Source: Prosthecobacter debontii (GTDB taxonomy: Bacteria > Verrucomicrobiota > Verrucomicrobiia > Verrucomicrobiales > Akkermansiaceae). Taken from it: 9,252 nt of DNA. Under the pieces are notes generated by a model. The model had not been told where the DNA came from. It saw nothing but the letters and a program-made list of their open reading frames with translations, and did no database searches. Of the stretch, positions 1 through 7,984 are shown one piece after another. Made by a program: the position numbers and the translations under genes. The stretch's first letter is position 1, and every line of letters starts with the position of its first letter. The stretch is taken from assembly GCA_945883455.1 (NCBI GenBank), contig CAMCXJ010000084.1, positions 1-9,252 on the forward strand, in the 5' to 3' direction.

Positions 1-405
1 AAGCGGGGGATTTTCCGAGAAGAGTTCGATTGGGAATACAACGTCATTCGGGTTCCTGATCCAGTTGCCAAGACAGGTTACTCTCGAATCGTTCCGATCC
101 TGCCGGGGGTCAGTGAGTGGCTCGAATGGGCAGGAATCAGGCCAAACCAAACCGGTCCAGTCTGCGACAATATGGTTCTCGCAGGTGAAACCGCTCGCCT
201 CGGAATTGAGGTCTTTAAAACCGGTTGGCCAAAGGATGCCCTGCGCCATTCATACGGATCCTATCGAAACGCCATCATCCGGTCGCTCGATCAAGTTGCC
301 GAGGAAATGGGTTCTTCGGTTGCAATGCTCCGCAAACACTACCACAATCCGCGCGCCCGAGAAGAGGGTGAAGCTTGGTTCGGAATGCGGCCTTCAGACC
401 TCTGA
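1..405 (+). CDS. Tyrosine recombinase/integrase, C-terminal part (5' end outside window)
   Basis: Frame 1 is open from the first base to TGA at 403-405, giving 134 residues of the catalytic domain of a phage-integrase-family recombinase, which cuts and rejoins DNA through a tyrosine. Visible landmarks (fragment numbering) are the beta-hairpin Lys motif AKTGYSRIVPI (K24), the box-II region DALRHSYGSY (R82), and the tyrosine region MGSSVAMLRKHYHNP (nucleophile Y114), followed by a tail ending in AWFGMRPSDL. The first catalytic Arg lies upstream of the window. Two usual His positions differ: the H of HxxR is D79, and the H of the GHSS-type turn is Ser105. I recall similar substitutions in integrases with LRHSF...HYRELV motifs from Verrucomicrobia, so the enzyme may still work. 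An internal ATG at 172 is not a credible start because the homology continues upstream. Its position beside a tRNA-like remnant suggests it drives integration of the element to its left. Confidence 0.85.
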   Translation, partial: KRGIFREEFDWEYNVIRVPDPVAKTGYSRIVPILPGVSEWLEWAGIRPNQTGPVCDNMVLAGETARLGIEVFKTGWPKDALRHSYGSYRNAIIRSLDQVAEEMGSSVAMLRKHYHNPRAREEGEAWFGMRPSDL

Positions 406-409
406 AAAA

Positions 410-442
410 GTTCCGATAAAGTTCCGATAAAGTTCCGATGAA
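410..442. repeat. Three tandem 11-bp repeats (GTTCCGATAAA)
   Basis: Units lie at 410-420, 421-431 and 432-442. The first two are identical GTTCCGATAAA and the third is GTTCCGATGAA. They begin four bases after the integrase stop codon and sit about 100 bp before the tRNA-like remnant. An 11-bp period is close to one helical turn, so identical faces of the DNA would be presented. Direct repeats near an attachment site are commonly arm-type binding sites for the integrase or an excisionase, but that role is inferred here. Confidence 0.9.
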
Positions 443-453
443 ACGAGGGTCAG

Positions 454-481
454 TCGCGAAAAACGACGATTTTGCGATTTT
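454..481 (+). terminator. Possible intrinsic terminator after the integrase gene
   Basis: TCGC (454-457) plus AAAA (459-462) can pair with TTTT (470-473) plus GCGA (474-477), with one bulged G at 458 and a 7-base loop. Four T residues follow at 478-481. The stem is half A-T and the T-run is short, so strength is doubtful. A second small hairpin (CCTTG 487-491 with CAAGG 498-502, 6-base loop) follows closely. The location, about 50 bases past the integrase stop, suits a terminator. Confidence 0.35.
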
Positions 482-534
482 CAGACCCTTGTAAAATCAA
501 GGAATTCTCGACTTTGTCCGAATCGTAGACAGAC

Positions 535-566
535 TCGAATAGATTCGAACCCTGCAGCGCGCACCA
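535..566 (+). other. Putative attachment site: 3' fragment of a tRNA gene (att core)
   Basis: The segment fits the 3' end of a tRNA base for base: T-loop TTCGAAC (544-550), 3' T-stem strand CCTGC (551-555), 7-base acceptor strand AGCGCGC (556-562), discriminator A (563), CCA (564-566), then a run of T. The matching 5' T-stem (GCAGG expected) is absent, since 539-543 reads ATAGA, and no D-arm or anticodon arm precedes it, so this is not a complete tRNA. A TCGAAT-AG-ATTCGA palindrome (535-548) overlaps the T-loop. Integrases often use tRNA 3' ends as attB and leave a duplicated 3' fragment at the far end of the element. The intact tRNA, expected to begin GCGCGCT with T-stem GCAGG, should lie leftward outside the window. 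Confidence 0.6.
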
Positions 567-621
567 TTTTTTCCCTGGGATCGCGGGTTGCGCGCCTAGC
601 AGTCCTCGTCCTTATTGCGGG

Positions 622-1209
622 ATGAACAATCGATTCAGCGCCTCGCTATCGGCTTCCGCCTTCTTTTTTCTCTCGGTGGCGGTGGGCGGGGCGGGTGATG
701 AAAAGCGCCCGACCAAGCTCGACCTGAAGTTCGACGGCGACGCGGGCGAGCCGGTCTGGAGCGCCCAGAACGACAATGTCATGGGCGGTGTCTCCAAGGG
801 CGATGCCGTGATCCGGGACGGGGTGCTGCGTTTTTCCGGTTCGCTTTCGTTCGAGAACAACGGCGGCTTTGCGCAGGTCAGAATCCGCGACCTCGCCTAC
901 GACCTTTCGGGGAAAAAGGGCGTGCGGATGAAAATCATGGGCGACGGCCGTACCTACCAATTCAGGATCGCCACCGACGCCCGGCATCGCGGCTCTAGGA
1001 TCGCCTACAGCGCCGAGTTCCCCACCAAGGCCGGGGAGTGGGCCGAGGTCGTGGTTGCCTTCGCGGATTTAAAACCCAGCCCCCGCGGAAAAAAATTGGC
1101 TGGTCCGCCCGCCGATCTCTCGCAGGTCGAGGAATTAAGCCTCCTGATCGGAGACAAACGCGAGGGTCCCTTTACGCTGGTGGTGGACTGGATCAGGACG
1201 GAACCCTGA
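622..1209 (+). CDS. Exported CIA30-domain (NDUFAF1-like) protein
   Basis: The 195-residue product has a signal-peptide-like N terminus (hydrophobic stretch about residues 11-23, then AGDEKRP) and one domain spanning about residues 32-192. The domain resembles the CIA30 family, named after the complex I assembly factor NDUFAF1. Supporting motifs are WSAQNDNVMGGVSKG (46-60), the SFENNGGFAQVR segment, a DLSGKKGVRMKIMGDGRTYQF core, a W in GEWAEVVV, and a closing LLIGDKREGPFTLVVDWI. The fold is a galactose-binding-like beta-sandwich. Bacterial members are mostly uncharacterised, and a complex I role cannot be assumed for a predicted exported protein. No clear Shine-Dalgarno precedes ATG 622, but the signal peptide supports this start. 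It is the first gene right of the putative island junction and converges with the PEP-CTERM gene. No terminator is evident downstream. Confidence 0.85.
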   Translation: MNNRFSASLSASAFFFLSVAVGGAGDEKRPTKLDLKFDGDAGEPVWSAQNDNVMGGVSKGDAVIRDGVLRFSGSLSFENNGGFAQVRIRDLAYDLSGKKGVRMKIMGDGRTYQFRIATDARHRGSRIAYSAEFPTKAGEWAEVVVAFADLKPSPRGKKLAGPPADLSQVEELSLLIGDKREGPFTLVVDWIRTEP

Positions 1210-1358
1210 TCCCGTCACTGATCGGCACGCAGAGCCAAAAGCCTGTAGACGTGAAAGCTGTGAGGATCACACAAAGAGGCGGGGATATTTCAGTTCACTA
1301 ACGCCATCTATGATCATGCTAACGCCGCGGCAATGATTTTAGACATTTAGGACTGCGC
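1210..1358. other. Convergent intergenic gap, no clear terminator
   Basis: This 149-bp gap lies between the 3' ends of two convergent genes. I see no stem followed by a T-run in either direction. It holds a short hairpin-forming word TGTGA-GGA-TCACA (1259-1271) and two copies of CTAACGCC (1298-1305 and 1319-1326) with 21-bp start spacing and a TGATCA palindrome between them. None of these can be given a function. Confidence 0.5.
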
Positions 1359-2795
1359 TTAGCGCCTTCTACGGACAAGAAGCATCAAACTGACCAGCCC
1401 CAGCCCGAAAACTGACGGTTCGGGAACCATTGTAAGCCCCTCCACGTTCCAAGAAAATCCGTAGTCCAAACCGCTCGTGTCAGAAGTCACCTGCCAAGCG
1501 TAGCGACCCGGCCCAAGCCCATCCGCTAAAATCAATTCTACGTTGTCAACTTCGCTAAGACTCGCACCGATCTCCGTCCCCAAGGTGAACCCGCTCGCGC
1601 TGAACAACCTAAGGTTCAGGTTGGCCAACGACGGGGTAAACGCATAGTTGAGACCGAGTCCGGGCTGGTTGTCCACAGCTGCGATATTCCGATTCCATAC
1701 GAGGCTAGCGGCGATTTCAAAAGTGAAGCCAGGCGTGTTGAGATCGAAGAAATACAGTTGGGGAACGGTCGAGTTGGAGGTTCCGAGATCCCACCCAGTG
1801 TTCGCCACCGTAGCCGCCGCATTGGCATTATCCTCGCCCGCCACTAAAATGTCATGAGAGTGCAGCACGTTCAGTTCGCCCGCCCCGAATACCGCATCGA
1901 GAGGCTGAGAAGAACTATTCGTCCACGCCCCACCAAATTCGGATTCGTCTCTGGTTGCTCCCGTAAAAAGAAGTGATTTCACCACTTCCGAGCGGTCTGC
2001 GTTACCAAGTCCGGATGTCCCGCGCGCTGTGTCCAAGAGCAAGGCCGCCGCACCTCCCACGGTAGGCGTCGCCCAACTTGTAGCCGACGTCGGAACCACA
2101 ATATCTGGTCTTGTCCGGAGTCCACCGTCCAAAGAAATTCCGCCCCTGCTGTGATTGCCGTTGGAAAGGCCAACAGTGATCCCATTGTAGGCTCCCGCCA
2201 TCAGTGCGGGCACCGACGTGCCACTACCATTATTCAGGCCGAACACCGCTACAAAATCATCCCTTTGGATCGCGTAATCGATGCGACGCATCGCTTCCAC
2301 ATTCTGTGCCTCAGTGCTCAAATTCCCGATCCAACTATGATTCTGGATATCGTTACTCTCAACCAATGGTAGCGCACCCGTATTCGAAAACCTCAGGAAA
2401 CCAGCACCGAGATAGCTGTTCACCTCGTAGGAGGTGATCCGGTTAGGGGAAACGCCGATGTCCGGTGAGAGCGATGAGGATCCGTAGAGATACTGTCCTA
2501 CGGTATTCGCATGGCCGGAAGCAGTGGTCGATCCCCCGGACGGGAAAAGGAAGTTCTTCGTCGAGAAGGTGGCTGTGCTGGGTCGGTAATTTCCGGAACC
2601 GTCCGGCGCTTCCACCTGAGAAACCGAGATCCCCGCACCCGTTGGCATCGACGCACCCAGTTGCGTTTGGAGAGCAGTGAATCCTACATCCTCTTTTTGC
2701 GTGGCATCTAACTGAGCGTGGGCAGGACCGACGAGAAAAATTCCCGCAGCGACATTCATCAAAAGCGTGATCGTTTTAAAGGATAGTCGCGACAT
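1359..2795 (-). CDS. Secreted subtilase-like (S8-type) protein with PEP-CTERM sorting signal
   Basis: The 478-residue product starts with a signal peptide (hydrophobic about 9-25, likely cleavage after AHA27). It ends with a PEP-CTERM tail: VPEPS at 457-461, a hydrophobic helix, and four Arg at 475-478. Such tails are cut by exosortase after export. Residues about 50-310 resemble a diverged subtilisin domain: GHANTVG with candidate catalytic His95, QNHSWIG with a candidate oxyanion Asn152, and ATSWATPTVGGAAALL with candidate nucleophile Ser240. The usual Asp motif (VAVIDTG-like) is replaced by GISVSQVEA (55-63), so Asp is not recognisable and Glu62 or another acid may substitute, or the protein may be inactive. 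The remainder, about 320-455, looks beta-rich and may be a pre-anchor domain. The gene has no obvious Shine-Dalgarno. It reads away from the ABC exporter gene and converges with the CIA30 gene. Confidence 0.85.
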   Translation of the reverse strand: MSRLSFKTITLLMNVAAGIFLVGPAHAQLDATQKEDVGFTALQTQLGASMPTGAGISVSQVEAPDGSGNYRPSTATFSTKNFLFPSGGSTTASGHANTVGQYLYGSSSLSPDIGVSPNRITSYEVNSYLGAGFLRFSNTGALPLVESNDIQNHSWIGNLSTEAQNVEAMRRIDYAIQRDDFVAVFGLNNGSGTSVPALMAGAYNGITVGLSNGNHSRGGISLDGGLRTRPDIVVPTSATSWATPTVGGAAALLLDTARGTSGLGNADRSEVVKSLLFTGATRDESEFGGAWTNSSSQPLDAVFGAGELNVLHSHDILVAGEDNANAAATVANTGWDLGTSNSTVPQLYFFDLNTPGFTFEIAASLVWNRNIAAVDNQPGLGLNYAFTPSLANLNLRLFSASGFTLGTEIGASLSEVDNVELILADGLGPGRYAWQVTSDTSGLDYGFSWNVEGLTMVPEPSVFGLGLVSLMLLVRRRR

Positions 2796-2920
2796 GACAG
2801 TTGGATTTAATGAATTTCTAACTCTTTTTCGGATTTAGATCAATAGTGTTTTCCCGGAATTGCAAAAACACATCTCTCCCCCGCCATTGACTCTCACCGC
2901 CACATCGTTTCCCATCGGGC
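2796..2920. promoter_or_regulatory. Divergent promoter region between the subtilase-like gene and the ABC exporter
   Basis: These 125 bp separate two divergently read genes, so both promoters are expected here. The half nearest the minus-strand gene is AT-rich, unlike its surroundings. On the minus strand, TTGCAA (within a TTTTTGCAATTC context near 2855-2866) and TTGATC are possible -35-like words. On the plus strand, TTGACT (2887-2892) is a possible -35. No convincing -10 box can be fixed for either gene, so individual promoters are not called. Confidence 0.4.
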
Positions 2921-4690
<1,770 letters not shown>

Positions 4691-4715
4691 TCGGTTAAGA
4701 CATGATCCCAAACGA

Positions 4716-4781
4716 GTTTCCCTAAAAAGGAAATCTACCCGCCTTGTGTGCGGGACGCATTCAAGCCAGTGCCGATTTCCT
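4716..4781. repeat. Nested inverted repeats between the ABC exporter and the TIGR03790 gene
   Basis: An outer perfect 8-bp inverted repeat, AGGAAATC (4728-4735) with GATTTCCT (4774-4781), encloses a hairpin CCCGC (4738-4742) with GCGGG (4750-4754) and a 7-base loop. An alternative small stem, TTTCC (4717-4721) with GGAAA (4729-4733), competes for the left outer arm. There is no T-run, so a standard intrinsic terminator is not supported. It could be a weak terminator, a transcript 3' end, or a DNA-binding site. The words GTTTCCCT, GATTTCCT and GATTTCCCT recur across this gap. Confidence 0.4.
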
Positions 4782-4785
4782 AGGG

Positions 4786-4814
4786 TTGCAAGATTTCCCT
4801 TCATAGCCATTCTG
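4786..4814 (+). promoter_or_regulatory. Possible promoter for the TIGR03790 gene
   Basis: TTGCAA (4786-4791) is a plausible -35 box. At 16-17 bp spacing lies CATTCT/ATTCTG (4808-4814), a weak -10 candidate that is only a few bases from the start codon, so the leader would be very short. The ten-base word TTGCAAGATT is repeated upstream of the tRNA-Asn gene (7985-7994), which modestly supports a shared promoter element. Promoter consensus for this lineage is not known to me. Confidence 0.25.
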
Positions 4815-4819
4815 GTGCC

Positions 4820-6397
4820 ATGTGCAACGCACCATCCCTTGCGACCGTGGCGGCCGTCATTTTCGCCTGCTCTTTTTCGGCAGACGCGCGGACGCTTTCC
4901 AACCGGGAAGTCCTTGTTCTATTCAACAGCGCAAGCCCGGAATCCATACGCCTCGCCGAGGTCTACCAAGAAGCGCGCGCCATCCCCACAAATCAAATCA
5001 TCGGCATGAACATGCCGCTGAAGGCTGATATCACCCGCACCGAATACGAGGATTCCATCGCAAAGCCGTTGCGGAAAGCGTTCGATGAAAAGGGCTGGTG
5101 GAAGCGGGAACGAGATTCGCAAGGGCTGCTGTTGCCTACCGAAAACCGCATCCGTGCCATCGTGCTAATGCGCGGGGTGCCATTGCGCATACAACCCACT
5201 CCGCCGAAACCAGAGGAAGTTATAAAACCTCCAACCGATCCGATTTCACCCCGCGACGAAGCGAGCGTAGATTCGGAACTCGCCATGTTCGGCATTGAAT
5301 CATTGCCCGCGAAGGGCATCCTAAAAAACGCTTTTTTTGAGAGCACGAAGCCACTTTCAGAGACAAAATTTCCGTTTTTTGTTCTCACTACCCGGATCGA
5401 CTCTCCGACGTATGCCACCTGCAAGCGGATGATCATTGACGCCGTAGAAACCGAAAACCACGGCCTCTGGGGGCGCGCTTACGTGGATGTCGCCAACAAG
5501 TTTCCCGAAGGCGATTTGTGGTTGAACAAAGTCATCTCACAAAACTCGGGTGTCGGCATCCCAACGGTGACTGACCGCTTCAACGACACCTTACCGAAAA
5601 AGTATCCCATGACAGAAACGGCGATTTATTACGGCTGGTATGATGGAAACGTAAGTGGGCCGTTTCTCAACACGACCTTCATGTTCCGACCCGGCGCGGT
5701 GGCCGTGCACCTTCATTCATTCAGTGCGGACCAGCTCACAGATCCACACAAAAACTGGTGCGCGCCGCTACTGGTGCGTGGCGCGGCGGCTACCGTCGGG
5801 AACGTTTATGAACCTTACCTGCATCTCACCCATCACTTCGATATCATGCACGACCGCCTGCTTAAAGGCTGGAGCTTCTCGGAGGCGGCTTGGGCATCGA
5901 TGCCCGTCACCTCTTGGCAGGGCGTGGCGCTTGGGGATCCGCTTTACCGTCCTTTCCTACATCTCGAAGGCACCGGCGAAAAACGCGCTGAGGACAGGGA
6001 TTTCCGCGCCATCCGTGCCGCCATGAGGCAATGGCCGAAAGAAACGGAGGAGCGTAGGGATAAACTCGCCGATGCCGCTACGAACCTAAAATCCGGCGAC
6101 ATCGCCGAAAGCCTGGCCCTTGAATACATGGAACTAAACGACAGCACGAACGCCCGTCTCTGGCTCACGAAGGCGAAGGAATTTTACACCATCAAGAAAG
6201 ACAAACTGCGCCAAGACATCCAGCTCATCGCCATTGAGCGCGCCGCGAAAAACAACCAGGCCGCCATCACCGGTCTTCGCAACGCAAAGATGGAATACGG
6301 CAACCTCCCCGAGACCGAAGCTCTTTCCGGCTGGCTCAACATCCTCGATCCCCCTCCCCCGCCCGTCGCCGATCCCACCAAGCTCCCGAAGAAATGA
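4820..6397 (+). CDS. TIGR03790 family exported protein, function unknown
   Basis: The 525-residue product begins with a hydrophobic export signal (about 5-20). Cleavage after ADA23 is likely, though Cys17 in IFAC makes a lipoprotein conceivable with a poor lipobox. Family-like landmarks are an N-terminal EVLVLFNSASPESIRLAEVY and AIPTNQIIGMN, the block IYYGWYDGNVSGPF (from about 269), AVAVHLHSFSADQL with His297 and His299, RGAAATVGNVYEPYL, and SWQGVALGDPLYRPF. These match the TIGR03790 pattern as I know it. After about residue 385 comes a charged helical region reminiscent of TPR-like helices, then a proline-rich tail (DPPPPP). No catalytic mechanism is established. From memory, this family occurs mostly in genomes with PEP-CTERM/exosortase systems, which fits the PEP-CTERM gene two genes away. 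It is probably monocistronic, with 129 bp before it and heptamer repeats after it. Confidence 0.85.
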   Translation: MCNAPSLATVAAVIFACSFSADARTLSNREVLVLFNSASPESIRLAEVYQEARAIPTNQIIGMNMPLKADITRTEYEDSIAKPLRKAFDEKGWWKRERDSQGLLLPTENRIRAIVLMRGVPLRIQPTPPKPEEVIKPPTDPISPRDEASVDSELAMFGIESLPAKGILKNAFFESTKPLSETKFPFFVLTTRIDSPTYATCKRMIIDAVETENHGLWGRAYVDVANKFPEGDLWLNKVISQNSGVGIPTVTDRFNDTLPKKYPMTETAIYYGWYDGNVSGPFLNTTFMFRPGAVAVHLHSFSADQLTDPHKNWCAPLLVRGAAATVGNVYEPYLHLTHHFDIMHDRLLKGWSFSEAAWASMPVTSWQGVALGDPLYRPFLHLEGTGEKRAEDRDFRAIRAAMRQWPKETEERRDKLADAATNLKSGDIAESLALEYMELNDSTNARLWLTKAKEFYTIKKDKLRQDIQLIAIERAAKNNQAAITGLRNAKMEYGNLPETEALSGWLNILDPPPPPVADPTKLPKK

Positions 6398-6400
6398 AGC

Positions 6401-6435
6401 CTTAAACTTTAACCTTTAACCTTTAAACTTTAAAC
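6401..6435. repeat. Left heptamer array (CTTTAAM tandem repeats)
   Basis: Four consecutive heptamers, CTTTAAC (6407-6413), CTTTAAC (6414-6420), CTTTAAA (6421-6427) and CTTTAAA (6428-6434), follow a shortened unit CTTAAA (6401-6406). The array begins three bases after the TIGR03790 stop codon. Its strong AT content contrasts with both flanking genes. A similar array in inverse orientation lies 80 bp downstream, so the two arms can pair imperfectly. Confidence 0.9.
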
Positions 6436-6515
6436 ACCAATTCAAAACATCATCTTCATTCGTTTCGATTTTCGTCGGTATCTTCCGCCATCGGCAGAGG
6501 ACATCTCTTCCTTAT

Positions 6516-6543
6516 GGTTTAAAATTTAAGATTTAAGGTTTCA
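6516..6543. repeat. Right heptamer array (RRTTTAA), inverse of the left array
   Basis: Four heptamers follow one another: GGTTTAA (6516-6522), AATTTAA (6523-6529), GATTTAA (6530-6536) and a degenerate GGTTTCA (6537-6543), whose last base is the A of the DUF2851 start codon. The complement strand reads TTAAAYY-type units, resembling the left array. The AAGG at 6535-6538, six bases from ATG, may serve as the ribosome-binding site, so the array may supply the translation signal. The 80 bp between the arrays (6436-6515) contains no ORF or clear promoter. Confidence 0.85.
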
Positions 6544-7916
6544 TGAACTACGGATTCCTCCTAGAGAGCGTCTGGCACCCGCCGCTGGCATTCGAAGAAG
6601 TCGCTGCGCCGAAGCTGCCGCCCGAGCTTGAGTTGCAAGCGCTTTGGTTTGCCGGCGCGTTCGGGCGCGACTTCCGGCTCAAGGACGGACGCATCCTCCG
6701 CATCACCCAGTTCGGCGAGTGGAACCACGGCGCGGGGCCGGATTTCGCCCGCGCGGCGATTGAGATCGATGGCCGCCCTTTCATCGGCGACCTCGAGATC
6801 GACACCTGCCCCTCCGATTGGGAGGCGCACGGCCACTCCACCAACCCCGCCTTTTCCAACACCATCCTCCACGTCACATTTCGCCAGACCACGCGCGAAA
6901 CCTTTATCCGCACCTCAAACCACCGCCAGATACCCGAGTTGCTGATAAACTCCACCCAGCTTTCCGATGCGCTAAACCTACCCTCCCGCGACACCGCCAT
7001 CGCCATTCCGGGCCGCTGCCTAGAGCCACTGAAACGGATGCCGAAACTCTCCGTCGAGCAGCTACTCCGGGAGGCGGCCATCCGCCGCGCCTCCCAGAAA
7101 GCCGCACGTTTCCTACGCACCGTCGAGGCGCATGATTTCGACTCAGCTCTCTTCCAGGCCACGGCCGAGACGCTTGGATACGGCGGAAATTCTCTGCCCA
7201 TGAAACTTCTCGCCCAGCGCGCGCCGATCTCTTCCCTCCGCGCGAACATTGCGGAAGCCGAAGCCATCCTGCTCGGCACAGCCGGTTTCCTTGATGTCGA
7301 GATCCACCGCCGTGCGCCCGAAGATACCCGCGACTACTTGTCTGCGCTCTGGGAGAGCTGGTGGAAAATCCGCCCGAACCACGAGCCGCCCGACAGCCGC
7401 CTGCCGACGTGGAAAACTCACGGCCAGCGCCCCGCGAACCACCCGCACCGCCGCGTCGGTGGGCTTTCCGCGCTCATCGCCCGCTGGCCGGAATACCGTC
7501 GCCTCGTGATGGCCTCGCCGTTTTCCGTGAAACCACTCACCGATTTCCTCCACGCCCTGCGGCACGATTTCTGGTCGCACCACCACACCCTCACTTCGGA
7601 TCGCAGCGGGCAGGCGATCTCCGTATTTGGGAAAAATCTCGCGCTCGAACTCTCCGCGAACCACCTCATTCCGCTCGCAATACACGAGGGCCGCTTCACT
7701 TTCCGCGATTACCACAAGCTCCGCCACTCCGCCGTCAACCAGAAGCTCAAGCGCTGCGGCATCCGCCTCTTCGGCTCTGAGAAAGAGGCGCAGCCTTTCC
7801 TCCGCCGCCTCTCCCACCAACAGGCGATGCTCCAGCTCTACCATGACTTCTGCCTAGAGGATTTCTCCGGCTGCGACACCTGCCCTTTCCCCGAGCAGCT
7901 CGCCCAGTGGAGATGA
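6543..7916 (+). CDS. DUF2851 family protein, function unknown
   Basis: The 457-residue protein matches the DUF2851 pattern. Its N-terminal region carries GEWNHGAGPDF (58-68, Asn61 and Asp67), then GDLEID (82-87, Glu85), SDWEAHGHS (91-99) and ILHVTF (108-113). The middle is mostly helical and basic. The C terminus has a Cys cluster, FCLEDFSGCDTCPF, with Cys437, Cys444 and Cys447, which could bind metal. No signal peptide or membrane helix is seen, so it is probably cytoplasmic. The spacing of conserved Asp, Glu and His/Asp residues is loosely like a PD-(D/E)xK nuclease core, but this is speculation. The start is set by the family-like N terminus and an AAGG six bases upstream. Length suits the family. 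It reads toward the tRNA-Asn gene, with a possible terminator between. Confidence 0.85.
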   Translation: MNYGFLLESVWHPPLAFEEVAAPKLPPELELQALWFAGAFGRDFRLKDGRILRITQFGEWNHGAGPDFARAAIEIDGRPFIGDLEIDTCPSDWEAHGHSTNPAFSNTILHVTFRQTTRETFIRTSNHRQIPELLINSTQLSDALNLPSRDTAIAIPGRCLEPLKRMPKLSVEQLLREAAIRRASQKAARFLRTVEAHDFDSALFQATAETLGYGGNSLPMKLLAQRAPISSLRANIAEAEAILLGTAGFLDVEIHRRAPEDTRDYLSALWESWWKIRPNHEPPDSRLPTWKTHGQRPANHPHRRVGGLSALIARWPEYRRLVMASPFSVKPLTDFLHALRHDFWSHHHTLTSDRSGQAISVFGKNLALELSANHLIPLAIHEGRFTFRDYHKLRHSAVNQKLKRCGIRLFGSEKEAQPFLRRLSHQQAMLQLYHDFCLEDFSGCDTCPFPEQLAQWR

Positions 7917-7950
7917 AACGCGAACATGATCAGCACCCTCGCAACCAGAG

Positions 7951-7981
7951 TCGGAGGAAATTCCTTCCGAGAGGTATTTTT
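7951..7981 (+). terminator. Possible terminator after the DUF2851 gene
   Basis: TCGGA (7951-7955) pairs with TCCGA (7966-7970), and GGA (7956-7958) pairs with TCC (7962-7964). There is one bulged T (7965) and a 3-base loop. A T-run (7977-7981) follows after a six-base gap, which weakens the call. It lies 35 bases past the stop codon and ahead of the presumed tRNA promoter. Confidence 0.4.
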
Positions 7982-7984
7982 CCC

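Noticed and set aside
65..430. A 121-codon plus-strand frame overlapping the integrase
   Set aside because: It lies in a different frame from the integrase motifs and has no recognisable content. It ends inside the 11-bp repeats.
557..595. GCGCGCA (557-563) and TGCGCGC (589-595) inverted repeat
   Set aside because: It is short, GC-simple and has a 25-base loop. The left arm is already explained as part of the tRNA acceptor strand, so a separate element is not claimed.
1259..1326. TGTGA-GGA-TCACA palindrome and two CTAACGCC copies 21 bp apart in the convergent gap
   Set aside because: No gene starts nearby, so an operator role is unlikely. The palindrome is short, and the two 8-base copies can arise by chance.
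6548..7844. Minus-strand open frames (243 and 233 codons) opposite the DUF2851 gene
   Set aside because: They overlap each other and the supported plus-strand gene, and show low-complexity Arg/Ser/Ala or Glu/Val-rich translations without family features.
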